64,000 bases of DNA from Acidimicrobiaceae bacterium (GCA_016845585.1 JAERSO010000129.1:124001-188000), one strand, 5' to 3'; positions 44,374 through 54,193 are shown, counted from the stretch's first letter. The notes: a model not told the origin generated them from the letters alone. Numbers and translations: made by a program.

Positions 44374-46461
44374 ATGACCGTGCTCCGCCGACTCGACCTC
44401 GGCCGCCTGACCCTGCTCGCGCTCGTGCTCGTCGGCACTGTGGCCATGGTGACGAAGGACCGCTGGGACTGGCTCCTCGGTTCGGATGAGGCGGAGACTC
44501 GAGGCGTCGACGCACCGACCCTGGAGATCGACGAGGACACAGACCGGGAAGCCTGGCTCTTCCGGGTCGCGCCCGACAACGGCTCGGAGGTCCGCTACGT
44601 CGTGACGGAGCGGTTGGCCGGCAGCGAGAAGTCGACGGTCGGCAGGACCACCGTCGTCGGCGGCGACATCCTCGTCGACGTCGAGGACCCGACCAGATCG
44701 ATGGTCGGGGAGATCGTGGTCAATGTCGAGATGTTCGATTCCGACTCGGGGTTGCGCGACAAACGGCTTCGCCACGACTTTCTGGAATCGACCCATTGGC
44801 CCTTCGCCCACTTCGTCACTCGGGAGATGGCCGGCCTTCCCGGCACCCTGACCGAGGGTGATGCCGTCGACGTCTCCCTCACGGGCGATCTCACCGTCAA
44901 GGAGACAACCCAGACGGTGACATTCACCGGAACGGTCTCCCTGGCGGGCGATGCGGTCACGGCCAACGTCGCCGCCACCATCCTCGGCTCGGACTTCGGC
45001 GTGGGGCCGATCAACATCGCTCGCCTTGCCCACACCGACGACGAGATCCGGCTGGAGTTCGATCTTGTTGCCCGTCGCGTCGACGCGTCGAGTGCGGTCG
45101 ACGATCTCTCCCGTGAGGTTCCCGTCACTGAGGTCGCCGGGGGTGCCTTCGCCGAGCACGTGCAGCCGATTCTCGAGCAGCGCTGCGTCAGCTGCCATAC
45201 CAGCGATGGACCAGGTTGGAGCACGTTGGCCATGGATTCCGCCGGTGACGTGGCGGTGATCGCCGACGACATCGCGCTCGTGACCGGTGCGGGCTACATG
45301 CCGCCGTGGCTGCCGAGCGACATGGGCGTGGACCTCCACAATGACTGGTCGCTGAGCGATGAGGAGCTCTCGACGTTGGCGACGTGGGCGGCCGACGGAG
45401 GTGGGCTCGATGTCTCGCCCGACACGCCGCTCGTTGCCCGGACACAACTGATCGAGCCGATCGACCGCGATCAGGTCCTCGTCCCCGATGCCTACACCGG
45501 CTCACTCGATCAACCGGACGACTACCGATGCCTGGTCTATGAGGTCGATGACCCCGAGGGTGACGGGAACTGGATCACCGGATTCGCGTTCGAGCCCGAC
45601 CAAACGGCGGTCGTGCACCACGCCATCGTCTACCGGGTTCCGGCCGCGGCCCGAGCCGAGGTCGACTCCATGAACGGCGCCGATGGTGAGCCCGGCTGGA
45701 CGTGCTTCGGCCTCAGCGGTCTTCGATCCGATGGCGTGTACTCGATCGCCGGATGGACGCCCGGACAATCACCGGGGATCTACCCCGATGGGGTCGGCAT
45801 CCACCTGGAACCCGGCGACCTGCTCGTCAACCAGATCCACTATCACTACGACCACGAGACACCGGCCGACGCGTCGGCCATCGTCCTGCAGACGGCGACG
45901 ACGGCTGAGGTCGCCGCCGGGATGCGGTCGATACAACGCGACACCTATCTGACCCCCGCCGAAATCCCGTGCACGCCTGACGAAGACGGGCCGTCGTGTC
46001 GCCGCGACGAGGTGCTGCGCGAGATCGGGCTCAAGTACGGCGCCGAAGCGGCACTCATACCGGCCTTCATCAACTCGCAGTGCACCGGCCCCAACGACCA
46101 GTACGGCGAGCTCGATGGCACGGTCGGCTACAGCTCGTGTGATCTCGACGCGAGCGACGAGGGCACCATCTTCAGCGTGCTCGGCCACATGCACGAGTTC
46201 GGTGCCGCGTACCGGATGACCCTGAATCCGGACACATCCGACGAGCTCGTGCTGCTGGACATCCCGACGTGGAGCTTCGAGTGGCAGCTCGACTATCAGC
46301 CGATCGACGACATCCGCATCGAGCGCACCGACACCGTGCGCTTCGAGTGTTGGTGGGACCGCACCCTCGCCCACATGGAGGAGCCGCGCTACATCACGTG
46401 GAACGAGGGAACCATCGACGAGATGTGCTTCTCCAGCATTGCCGTCATCCCCGATCCGTAA
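44374..46461 (+). CDS. YceI / c-type haem / PHM-like di-copper monooxygenase fusion protein
   Basis: 695 residues. Order: membrane anchor (about 12-26), YceI-like lipocalin domain (about 60-235), a mono-haem site CVSCH (271-275) in a segment resembling the haem-binding strip of Cu-monooxygenase-linked cytochromes, then a peptidylglycine alpha-hydroxylating monooxygenase-like domain (about 350-695). Its copper ligands are visible: the HH pair H415-H416, a His in IHYHYDH (about 489-491), H605 and H607 in GHMHEFG, and Met684 in DEMCF. Many Cys could form disulfides outside the cell. ATG 44374 is used. It directly follows the ccm operon, which would attach its haem. A haem-fed copper monooxygenase acting outside the membrane is inferred; the substrate is unknown. 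Confidence 0.8.
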   Translation: MTVLRRLDLGRLTLLALVLVGTVAMVTKDRWDWLLGSDEAETRGVDAPTLEIDEDTDREAWLFRVAPDNGSEVRYVVTERLAGSEKSTVGRTTVVGGDILVDVEDPTRSMVGEIVVNVEMFDSDSGLRDKRLRHDFLESTHWPFAHFVTREMAGLPGTLTEGDAVDVSLTGDLTVKETTQTVTFTGTVSLAGDAVTANVAATILGSDFGVGPINIARLAHTDDEIRLEFDLVARRVDASSAVDDLSREVPVTEVAGGAFAEHVQPILEQRCVSCHTSDGPGWSTLAMDSAGDVAVIADDIALVTGAGYMPPWLPSDMGVDLHNDWSLSDEELSTLATWAADGGGLDVSPDTPLVARTQLIEPIDRDQVLVPDAYTGSLDQPDDYRCLVYEVDDPEGDGNWITGFAFEPDQTAVVHHAIVYRVPAAARAEVDSMNGADGEPGWTCFGLSGLRSDGVYSIAGWTPGQSPGIYPDGVGIHLEPGDLLVNQIHYHYDHETPADASAIVLQTATTAEVAAGMRSIQRDTYLTPAEIPCTPDEDGPSCRRDEVLREIGLKYGAEAALIPAFINSQCTGPNDQYGELDGTVGYSSCDLDASDEGTIFSVLGHMHEFGAAYRMTLNPDTSDELVLLDIPTWSFEWQLDYQPIDDIRIERTDTVRFECWWDRTLAHMEEPRYITWNEGTIDEMCFSSIAVIPDP

Positions 46462-46463
46462 CG

Positions 46464-47318
46464 GTGAACGGCGCTGACATTTCGCGAGCGGTCGGCGCCG
46501 CGACATCGATCGTGACCACGGCCGGCCTGTCGGTCGCCGACGTCCGGGTCGTTCAGGACTCCAACAAGCTGTCGCTGAGGTTGCTGCCGTGTGATGTCTT
46601 CGCCCGGGTCGCCCACGCGGGACGAGAGGTCGCCCAATTCGAGGTCGAGATCGCTCAGGGGCTCGCGGGGACGCGGAGTCCGGTGGCCGCGTTGGATCCT
46701 CGAATCGATCGGCGGCCCCACGGCGCCGACGGGTTCGTGGTCACACTGTGGACCCACTACGAGTCGATCGCCGAGGAGCCGGAACCGGCGGCCTACGCCG
46801 ACGCGTTGGCGCTGCTGCACGCCGGCATGCGGGAGATCGACACGCCGGCCCCTCATTTCTCGACCCGCGCGAAGGAGGCCCAGGAGGTCGTGGCTGATCC
46901 CGGGCTGAGTCCGGACTTGTCGGACGACGACCGCCGACTTCTCGCCGACAGGCTGGCCCAGCTGTGGGAAGCGGTCACGGATCACCACGCCGACGAACAG
47001 CTGCTCCACGGCGAACCCCATCCGGGGAACACGATCGTCACGGAGCGCGGGCCCGTGTTCGTCGACCTCGAGACGTGTTGTCGGGGTCCGGTCGAGTTCG
47101 ACCTCGCCCATGTGACCGATGACGTCAGCCGTACGTATCCGAACCTCGACCGCGATCTGCTCACCGACTGCCGAGGGTTGGTGCTGGCGATGGTGGCCGC
47201 GTGGCGATTCGAAGTCGATGATGACTTCCCTGAGGCACCCCTTGCGAAGCGTGTACTTCTGCACGCGTTGCGAGAAGGGCCACCATGGCCGACGCTCGAC
47301 GAGGTCATGCGCGGTTAG
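46464..47318 (+). CDS. aminoglycoside-phosphotransferase-fold kinase
   Basis: 284 residues with the APH catalytic loop HGEPHPGNTIV and metal-binding FVDLETCC. GTG 46464 lies two bases after the stop of the fusion-protein gene. The family also includes choline, homoserine and sugar kinases, so antibiotic resistance should not be assumed. Convergent with the M3 peptidase gene. Confidence 0.85.
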   Translation: MNGADISRAVGAATSIVTTAGLSVADVRVVQDSNKLSLRLLPCDVFARVAHAGREVAQFEVEIAQGLAGTRSPVAALDPRIDRRPHGADGFVVTLWTHYESIAEEPEPAAYADALALLHAGMREIDTPAPHFSTRAKEAQEVVADPGLSPDLSDDDRRLLADRLAQLWEAVTDHHADEQLLHGEPHPGNTIVTERGPVFVDLETCCRGPVEFDLAHVTDDVSRTYPNLDRDLLTDCRGLVLAMVAAWRFEVDDDFPEAPLAKRVLLHALREGPPWPTLDEVMRG

Positions 47319-47476
47319 CGGGAGGCCTGCCGGTAGCCGATGAACGCGACGAGTTCGTCGTGAAGGGCCGCGTTCGAGTACGAGCCACCTCCTCGACGAG
47401 GAGGAACCCGGGAAGCGGCTCCGCATCTCCTCGTCGAGCGAAGCGCGAGCCGCAGGTCGTCCGCCGGGGACATGGC

Positions 47477-49594
47477 TCAGGCCGCGTCGGTGTCGAGGAG
47501 GCCTTGTTCGGCGAGCAGGGCATCCGGGGTGGCGTCGCGACCGCGGAAGAGTCGGTAGACCTCGGCGGCCGGCATGCTGCCACCCATCCCGAGCACGGTC
47601 GTGCGGAAGCGATCGGCGACCGCCTGCAGTTGTTCCACATTGTCGAGCCCGACTTCCCGGAATGCCCCGAAGGCGTCGGCAGCCAGCACCTCCGCCCACT
47701 TGTACGAGTAGTACCCGGCCGCGTAGCCGCCGGCGAACAGATGACCGAAGGCCGGCAGCTGGGTCTCATCATCGAGCATCGGGAGAACGAGTGTTTCCGC
47801 GGCCATCGCGGCTTCGATGTCGCCGGGTTCGGCGTAGGCGTCGTCGAGGCCAAACGCTTCATGGAGGCGCATGTCGGTCTTGGCGAAGTTCAGCTGGCGC
47901 AATGTGGCGTTGCCGACCATGAAGTTCTGGCTGTCGATGATGCGATCGATGGTGTCGTCGTCGAGTGGCTCGCCGGAGTCGACGTGAGCCGTCAGTGCCT
48001 TCAGGAACGGCTTGTGTTCCATCCAGTACTCGTTGAACTGGCTGGCCAGCTCGACCGAGTCCCACTCGACGAGGTTCATGCCCGAGGCTCCACCCTCGTC
48101 GATCTCGGTGAACATGTGCTGCGTGGCGTGACCGAACTCGTGGAACAGCGTGCGGACCTCGTCGAGCGACATCAGCCCGGGACGGCCGTCGCCGGGCGGG
48201 CGAGCATTCATGACGAACAGCGCGACGGGAAGCGATGCGGATCCACCGGCCGTGGCGAGCAGACGGTCGCGGCCGACGACGGTGTTCATCCAGGCTCCAC
48301 CCCGCTTCTCGCCGGGGCGTGCGTACGGGTCCATGTAGAAGCCGGCAACGACGTCGTCGTCACGGCGAACCTCGAAGAACTGCACCGCGTTGTCCCAGAT
48401 GGGAATGGACGCGTCGGATGACTCGACGATTTCGACGCCGTAGAGCCTCGTCACGAGATCGAACAGGCCATCGAGCACTCGGGGCAACTGGAAGAAGTCG
48501 CGCAACGCTTCGGCGTCATAGGAGTAGAGCGCCTCCTGTTGACGCTCGGACCAGAACCCGATGTCCCACGGCGCCGGGTCGGCGGCATCCGGGCAGCCCT
48601 GGGCGGCCATGAAGTCCTTCAGGGCGTTGAGCTCTGTCACCGCAGCCGGTCGGGCCGCCGCCTCGAGCTGACCGAGCAGGGCCCACACCGCCGTGGTGGA
48701 CGGAGCCATCTTGGCGTCGATGCTGAGGTCGGCGTAGTTGTCGAATCCGACGAGTGCCGCGGCCTCCTGGCGGAGCTCGAGGATTTCCTTGAGAACGGGG
48801 CGGTTGTCGAGTCCGTCGGCCATGCCCCGGGCCTTGAATGCTCGGTAGAACTCCTCGCGCAAGGTGCGGTCCGTGGCGTGCTGGATGACGCTGATGTAGC
48901 CGACCGCATTCACCACGAAGTGCCATCCGCTGTCCTCACCGTCGTCGAGCGCCTGCTGACGAGCCATCTCGACGACCGGGGCCGGAATGCCGTCGAGGCG
49001 GGCGGGGTCGTCCACGATGATCCGGGAGTCCTTCTCCTCTTTCACGAGGTTGGTCCCGAAATCGTTGGTGAGCTCGGCCAGCCGCTCGTCGATCACCTGG
49101 TAGCGCTCCTTCGCGTCGCCTTCGAGGTGAACGCCCGAACGTTCCATCGACCGGATCGACTCGTCGATGATGCGAGCCCGCACGACCGAGAGTTCCTGAC
49201 CTTCGGCGGAGGCCCGCAGTGCCCGCATGCCTTCGTACACGGGACGGCTCTGGCTCATCCGGTTCGACAGCTGCACGACTGCTGGCCGGGCGGCGTCGTA
49301 GCCCGCCTGCATCTCGTCGGAGTACTTGACGCTGAGGAGGTGGGTGATGGGGCTGATCACCGCGCCGAGTCGATGGTGGATTCTCTCCAACGGCTCCATC
49401 AGGCCGGCCCACGTGGACTCGATCCCGGCCTCGAGCGCCGTGAATGTCGCGTCGGACTCCTCGACCAAGGCTGCGACACCGGTCTCGACATCGGCTGCGT
49501 CGATCCCCTGCCACTCGGGCAGATGAGCGATCGGTCCGCTCTCGCAGGTTTCGCCGAGGCGTTCCAGTGCGGCTGGGTTCGCAGAGTTCGTCAT
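47477..49594 (-). CDS. M3-family oligopeptidase
   Basis: 705-residue zinc metallopeptidase of the thimet oligopeptidase / Dcp / PrlC type. Zinc motif HEFGH (LFHEFGHATQHMF) with the third ligand Glu about 28 residues on (ASGMNLVEWDSVE). It degrades short peptides in the cytosol; no signal peptide is visible. Confidence 0.93.
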   Translation of the reverse strand: MTNSANPAALERLGETCESGPIAHLPEWQGIDAADVETGVAALVEESDATFTALEAGIESTWAGLMEPLERIHHRLGAVISPITHLLSVKYSDEMQAGYDAARPAVVQLSNRMSQSRPVYEGMRALRASAEGQELSVVRARIIDESIRSMERSGVHLEGDAKERYQVIDERLAELTNDFGTNLVKEEKDSRIIVDDPARLDGIPAPVVEMARQQALDDGEDSGWHFVVNAVGYISVIQHATDRTLREEFYRAFKARGMADGLDNRPVLKEILELRQEAAALVGFDNYADLSIDAKMAPSTTAVWALLGQLEAAARPAAVTELNALKDFMAAQGCPDAADPAPWDIGFWSERQQEALYSYDAEALRDFFQLPRVLDGLFDLVTRLYGVEIVESSDASIPIWDNAVQFFEVRRDDDVVAGFYMDPYARPGEKRGGAWMNTVVGRDRLLATAGGSASLPVALFVMNARPPGDGRPGLMSLDEVRTLFHEFGHATQHMFTEIDEGGASGMNLVEWDSVELASQFNEYWMEHKPFLKALTAHVDSGEPLDDDTIDRIIDSQNFMVGNATLRQLNFAKTDMRLHEAFGLDDAYAEPGDIEAAMAAETLVLPMLDDETQLPAFGHLFAGGYAAGYYSYKWAEVLAADAFGAFREVGLDNVEQLQAVADRFRTTVLGMGGSMPAAEVYRLFRGRDATPDALLAEQGLLDTDAA

Positions 49595-49612
49595 CGAATC
49601 ACGCTACTGCGA

Positions 49613-50593
49613 TCAGTCGTTCAGCCTGTCGTAGCCCTCGCGGAAGAAGTCCAGCGCCACCGAGAAGGGGTCATCGGACTCGGCGAGGGTGGAGAAGGGG
49701 AGCGAGGCGCCATTGAACGCTGTCTCGTTCCAGTAGGGGTCGGTGCGATCCACATCACCCCAGGCACCGACGTAGAGATACGGTTCGTCGTGGCTGTGGT
49801 CGCCCGGTGAGCAGCCGTATGTCGCACGGCCCGCCTCCGGATCGCCGATGGCGAGGGCAGGATCGAAGTGGCCGGGCCACAGCTGCGGACGCTCCGGGTC
49901 GATGGCGCCCGGCGTCGAGCGGAGCTCCTCCAGGACGGCCCACGAGAATCCGAACCACTCGCCGAGGAAGACCCCGGTGTCGGCGGTGACGGCCAGGCGC
50001 TCATGGATGTCGCCGAGCAGCGGTGAGTCGTGCTCGGCCGCATCGGTGCCAGGCTCGATTCCCAGCTCGGCGGCCACGGCCGCAAGCGTCGTGATCGGGA
50101 TCTCTCGGACCGAGTCAGCCCTTTGGTGGACGACCAGGTCGCCCATCACCCGCACCTGTTCGTCGTCGCCGAAGAACGGGGTGCCGAATCCCCGAGCCGT
50201 GTAGCGGAGGCCGAACTTCGTGTTGGCCCTCCGTCTGGATTCGGCGATCACGGCATACGCGAGCCGGTGGAATGCGTCACGAGCCGAGGGATAGTTCTCA
50301 GGCACTGACGGCAACGGGCCCCGCGCCCCGAGCCAGTGAGCGCGGGCGAATGCCGTCAGCTCGGGGCGTTCCCGCAGCAGGTCGTCCCATGTGCGGTCAC
50401 CCGACGAGATCGGGGAGACGACGGTCTCAGCTCCACTCACGTCAGGGGCGACCGGATCATCGGCGAAGAACGGACCATCGGTCACGGTCGGAGGCGACGG
50501 CTCGAGCACGCGCGCCGAGAACCCGTCGCCGAGCATGGCGGTGGCGGCAGCAGCGGCGTTGCGAGGATCACGAGTCATGGGTTCAGTCTTCAT
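49613..50593 (-). CDS. uncharacterised conserved-looking protein
   Basis: 326 residues from ATG 50593 (ATG 50578 is also possible). No family recognised. It looks like a real, folded cytosolic protein with tryptophan-rich blocks (GEWFGFSWAVLEELR, LYVGAWGDVDRTDPYWNETAFNG) and a GDHSHDEPYLYVG segment with several His/Asp/Glu that could bind metal. Divergent from the DUF3179 gene across 94 bp. Confidence 0.7.
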   Translation of the reverse strand: MKTEPMTRDPRNAAAAATAMLGDGFSARVLEPSPPTVTDGPFFADDPVAPDVSGAETVVSPISSGDRTWDDLLRERPELTAFARAHWLGARGPLPSVPENYPSARDAFHRLAYAVIAESRRRANTKFGLRYTARGFGTPFFGDDEQVRVMGDLVVHQRADSVREIPITTLAAVAAELGIEPGTDAAEHDSPLLGDIHERLAVTADTGVFLGEWFGFSWAVLEELRSTPGAIDPERPQLWPGHFDPALAIGDPEAGRATYGCSPGDHSHDEPYLYVGAWGDVDRTDPYWNETAFNGASLPFSTLAESDDPFSVALDFFREGYDRLND

Positions 50594-50687
50594 GAACCGG
50601 CCAACGACTGCACGAACCCTTCCATCCCCGACTGTCCGGATTCTCACACTCGGGATTGGTCGTGAACACCTGCGGGGTTACCGGCCC

Positions 50688-51785
50688 GTGTCCCGTCGCC
50701 CCCTGACCTCCTTCCTCGTACTCCTGTCGATCGTCGCTGCCGCGTGTGGTGCCGGCTCCGATGCGGCCGTCGGCAGTTCCCCTCCTGCTACTCCCGCGGC
50801 GGAGGGTGAGTATCGAGCGGTGACGGGGGCGGACGGGACACACCATCCTGCGCTCGATCCCGGCGCATTGATCGACCTCGATCGGGTTCTCTCCGTCGGG
50901 CAGCTCGTCATCGCGCTGGAGATCGATGGGGATGCCCGTGCGTACCCGGTGCAGGTCCTGACCTGGCACGAGATCGTCAATGACACCGTCGGGGACCTTC
51001 CGGTCACGGTCGCCTATTGCCCGCTGTGCAACTCGGCGCTGGCCTATGACCGTCGACTCGGTGACCGCATCCTGGACGTCGGCCCGTCCGGCGAGCTCTT
51101 CAACTCGTCACTCGTGATGTATGACCGTCAGACCGAGTCGTTGTGGACGCACTTCGACGGCCAGGCCGTCGCCGGTCACCTGACCGGCGAGTCGCTCGCC
51201 ACCTTCTCCATCCAGATGGTCTCCTGGGAACGCTGGGTCGAGGCGAACCCGGAGGGGCTGGTGCTCAGTCGAGTCACTGGCTTCGCTCGGGACTACGGTC
51301 GCAACCCCTACGTGGGCTACGACACCCCCGAGGACCGGCCGTTCCTGTACGACGGTGACTACGACCCCCGCTTGGAGCCGAAGGATCGCGTGATCGTGGT
51401 GCGCAATCCCGAGCAACCGGCCATTGTCCTGCGTCTCGCCGACGTCTTCGTGACGGGAACCGTTGCCTTCGACGCCCACGGCCGCTCGCTGATCGCTGCC
51501 GTCGAGCCGGGCGCCTCCAGCCCCCTCGACAGCCCGGAGATCGGTCAGGGCCGAGACCAGGGATCGAGTGCGGTCTTCGTGGCGGCGCTCGACGGTGACC
51601 CGGTCGACCTGGTGCGGACCGACGAGGGCTTCCACGACAACAACAGCGGCATCGTCTTCGACGTCTTCGGCGTCGCCATCGACGGCAGTGGCGCTCGTCT
51701 GGAGACGGTGGAACACCTCGACACGTTCTGGTTCGCGATCGCCGCCTTCGACCCCGACGCGGAAATCGTCACGGTCGCGGGATAG
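50688..51785 (+). CDS. DUF3179 lipoprotein
   Basis: 365 residues with a lipobox (VAAACG) and a DUF3179 domain marked by YCPLCNSALAYDR and DRQTESLWTHFDGQAV. Exported, lipid-anchored. The CPLC motif could bind metal or form a redox pair. GTG 50688 is taken. It precedes the Crp-family regulator gene by 37 bp. Confidence 0.85.
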   Translation: MSRRPLTSFLVLLSIVAAACGAGSDAAVGSSPPATPAAEGEYRAVTGADGTHHPALDPGALIDLDRVLSVGQLVIALEIDGDARAYPVQVLTWHEIVNDTVGDLPVTVAYCPLCNSALAYDRRLGDRILDVGPSGELFNSSLVMYDRQTESLWTHFDGQAVAGHLTGESLATFSIQMVSWERWVEANPEGLVLSRVTGFARDYGRNPYVGYDTPEDRPFLYDGDYDPRLEPKDRVIVVRNPEQPAIVLRLADVFVTGTVAFDAHGRSLIAAVEPGASSPLDSPEIGQGRDQGSSAVFVAALDGDPVDLVRTDEGFHDNNSGIVFDVFGVAIDGSGARLETVEHLDTFWFAIAAFDPDAEIVTVAG

Positions 51786-51822
51786 TCGGGAACAAGACCC
51801 TTCTTCGCCGGGTTCCGATTCC

Positions 51823-52509
51823 ATGACCGTCGCACAAGCGCCCCCGACCGACCTCGTCAACTGGCTCGGCACCTGCCTCGGACGAGGCGACCTGGCTCCG
51901 TTGTCCTGTGAGGATCTCGAGGAGTTCGCCTCGCATCTCACCGAGCACCGATACGCCGGCGGCACTCTCGTCTACGAACGTGATGAGCTCCCCAGCAGGG
52001 TCTACGTCCTGCGCTCCGGGATGGTCGAATTGACCCGGACGATCGGTGAACGAGAGGCCCTGGTCCAGCTCCTGCACGACGGCAGCGTGTTCGGCGACAT
52101 CCCACTCTTCCTCCGGATGGGTGAACCCACGACGGCTCGTGCACTCGAGGACTGCGTCGCCTACTCGATCGATTCGGTCGCGCTGTTCACCCTGCTCGGC
52201 AAGCGGCCGATGCTCGCTCGTCGCTGGCTGGTGTCGGTGGCCCAGCGCATGGCCTCGATGCAGGATCGGGTCAGTGATCTCCTCTCCGGGACCCTGGACG
52301 CACAGGTTGCGTCATGGCTGCTACGGGAGGCTGGACCCGAGGGTGTGGCCGTCAGTCAACAAACCCTCGCCCGACTGCTCGGGGCTCGACGCACCAGCGT
52401 GAATCAGTCGATCCGTCGCCTCGAAGCCGCAGGACTGATCGCCACCGGCTACCGCCGGATGGCGGTGGTCGACGCCGATGGTCTGGCTGCGGTGATCAGC
52501 TCGCGGTGA
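51823..52509 (+). CDS. Crp/Fnr-family transcriptional regulator
   Basis: 228 residues: cyclic-nucleotide-binding-like beta barrel (about 35-130, with GSVFGDIPLFL), long dimer helix, and C-terminal winged helix (QQTLARLLGARRTSVNQSIRRLEAAGLI). No cysteine cluster of the Fnr iron-sulfur type is seen. Effector unknown. It has DUF3179 and a flavoenzyme as neighbours. Confidence 0.9.
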   Translation: MTVAQAPPTDLVNWLGTCLGRGDLAPLSCEDLEEFASHLTEHRYAGGTLVYERDELPSRVYVLRSGMVELTRTIGEREALVQLLHDGSVFGDIPLFLRMGEPTTARALEDCVAYSIDSVALFTLLGKRPMLARRWLVSVAQRMASMQDRVSDLLSGTLDAQVASWLLREAGPEGVAVSQQTLARLLGARRTSVNQSIRRLEAAGLIATGYRRMAVVDADGLAAVISSR

Positions 52510-52524
52510 ACTAGCTTCGGCGGA

Positions 52525-53706
52525 ATGTCGACTGGTGCCCCGCCCCGATCCGTGGACGTCGTGGTCGTCGGACGTGGCATGTTCGGATCTGCCGCGGCGC
52601 GCCATCTGGCCGCGACGGGCGCGCAGGTCCTCGCCGTCGGGCCGGTGGCCGGTGACCCTGTCCCCGGCTCGGGAGACGCCGTGTTCTCGAGCCACGATGA
52701 CGAGGCCCGCCTGACCCGGCTCCAGGATCGTGACCCGCGTTGGGCCGAGGTCACCGCTCGCGCCCTCGCCGGATACCGGGATCTCGAGGTGGCGAGCGGG
52801 ATCGAGTTCCACCACCCGGTGGGCTGTCTGATCGCCTCGCGACCCGGTGGCGACGGTCGAAGCCCAGACCCGATCCCACAACTCTCGGCGCGAGGTCTCA
52901 CCCATGACCTCTATCAACCAGGCGACCGGGGTTGGGCCGAGCGTTGGCCACGCATCGACTTCCCGGCGACCCATGCGGTCGCCTACGAGCCGGGTCCGGC
53001 CGGTTACATCCGTCCGAAGCGGCTGATCGCGGCACAGGAGACACTCACGACCCAGTTCGGTGGCCGATTGCTGACCGACACCGTCGTTGGTGTCCAGGCA
53101 CTCGGCGACACGGATGGGTATTCCGTCGTGACCGCTGCCGGGCATCGTGTCCGCACCCCGAATGTGGTGCTGGCCACCGGGGCCTTCACCAACTTCAACG
53201 ATCTGCTCGAGACGCCGGTCGAACTCGAGCTGAAGACCGAGGTCGTCGTGCTCGGTGAGGTCGATGCCGCCGACGCGGAGGAACTCCGGGCCTACCCGAC
53301 GGTCAAGTATCTGAACGACGGCGACGTGCTCGACGCCATCTACATGACGCCGCCGGTTGACTATCCGGACGGGCGTACCTGCATCAAGATGGGCGCGAAC
53401 ATCGTCCTCGACACGAATCCGACCGATCTCTCCACCGTTCAGGATTGGTTCCGGACCGACACCGACCACGACCACCTGTCGTTGCTGGAGCCCGCACTCC
53501 AGGCACTCTGGCCCGATGTCGCGTTCACGTCGGTCCGGACCAAGCCGTGCATCATCACCTACACGGCGGATCGATTCCCGCTGATCGTCGAGCGCCGGCC
53601 TGGCCTGGTCGTGGCGACCGCCGGAAATGGCGGGGGAGCAAAGGGGGCCGACGCGTGGGGTTCCATGGCCGCTGGGCTGCTTCGCGAGCGGCTCAGCCGG
53701 TGCTGA
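52525..53706 (+). CDS. sarcosine-oxidase-like FAD amine oxidoreductase
   Basis: 393-residue DAO-fold flavoenzyme. The FAD motif is VVVVGRGMFGSAAARHL, with a catalytic region around VVLATGAFTNF and PCIITYTADRFPLI. C342 lies where monomeric sarcosine and N-methyltryptophan oxidases hold FAD covalently (RTKPC-x-x-T). It would oxidise an N-methyl or secondary amine. A link to betaine breakdown (sarcosine is a later product) is attractive but the gene is 36 kb from that operon. Convergent with the histidine phosphatase gene (14-bp overlap). Confidence 0.8.
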   Translation: MSTGAPPRSVDVVVVGRGMFGSAAARHLAATGAQVLAVGPVAGDPVPGSGDAVFSSHDDEARLTRLQDRDPRWAEVTARALAGYRDLEVASGIEFHHPVGCLIASRPGGDGRSPDPIPQLSARGLTHDLYQPGDRGWAERWPRIDFPATHAVAYEPGPAGYIRPKRLIAAQETLTTQFGGRLLTDTVVGVQALGDTDGYSVVTAAGHRVRTPNVVLATGAFTNFNDLLETPVELELKTEVVVLGEVDAADAEELRAYPTVKYLNDGDVLDAIYMTPPVDYPDGRTCIKMGANIVLDTNPTDLSTVQDWFRTDTDHDHLSLLEPALQALWPDVAFTSVRTKPCIITYTADRFPLIVERRPGLVVATAGNGGGAKGADAWGSMAAGLLRERLSRC

Positions 53707-54193
53707 TCGGGCGAGCGTTGTAGCTGGCCCGCACGATGTCGCGGCCGCGCGTCTCGAGCGACCAGACCGACCCCTTCTCGCACCCGCGCGGACCGATCAC
53801 CGACATTCCTTCGCGGAGCAACCGGCTCAGCACCTCGGGGATGAGATCGCCATGGCTGCAGAAGACGAGGTCACCGTCGGCGGCTGCTTCGGCACGAAGC
53901 GCTTCGAGGAACTCGATCGGTCGACCACCTTCGGTGAGGAAGCGTTGAGGTGTGACCTCGAGACCATGGCTCGTGGCGACCGGCTCCACGGTCTGGAGGC
54001 ATCTCGTCGCGAGTGAAGACCAGACGCCCCGCAGCGGTCGGTCGGCGAAGTGGTCGACGAGGATCGCGGCCTGTTCGAGACCCGTGTCGCTGAGCCGACG
54101 TCCGAGGTCATCGCCGTCGAACGAGGATCGATGGCCGGCGGCCGCATGTCGCACCAGGTGCAGGGTCACGGCACCCAACGGTACTCGCGGCAT
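53693..54193 (-). CDS. histidine phosphatase family (SixA-like) protein
   Basis: 166 residues; the RHG motif is LVRHAAAGH, near the N-terminus, followed by LSDTGLEQAAILVDHF, and a distal LVFCSHGDLIPEVL with the second catalytic His. ATG 54193 places the RHG motif near the start as usual; ATG 54238 or 54265 would add Arg/Thr-rich residues. Phosphohistidine or small phosphoesters are likely substrates. Confidence 0.85.
   Translation of the reverse strand: MPRVPLGAVTLHLVRHAAAGHRSSFDGDDLGRRLSDTGLEQAAILVDHFADRPLRGVWSSLATRCLQTVEPVATSHGLEVTPQRFLTEGGRPIEFLEALRAEAAADGDLVFCSHGDLIPEVLSRLLREGMSVIGPRGCEKGSVWSLETRGRDIVRASYNARPISTG

Noticed and set aside
46464-47318. Antibiotic resistance gene (aminoglycoside phosphotransferase)
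   Set aside because: Only the kinase fold is visible. Many APH-fold proteins act on metabolites, and there is no mobile or resistance context.
47315-47473. 52-codon minus-strand frame behind the M3 peptidase gene (ends DELVAFIGYRQASR)
   Set aside because: The C-terminal part looks protein-like, but the first half is Arg/Gly-rich, there is no ribosome site, and adjacent frames look equally plausible. It could be a remnant; the 17-bp palindrome at 47388-47404 adds doubt. Not supported as a gene.
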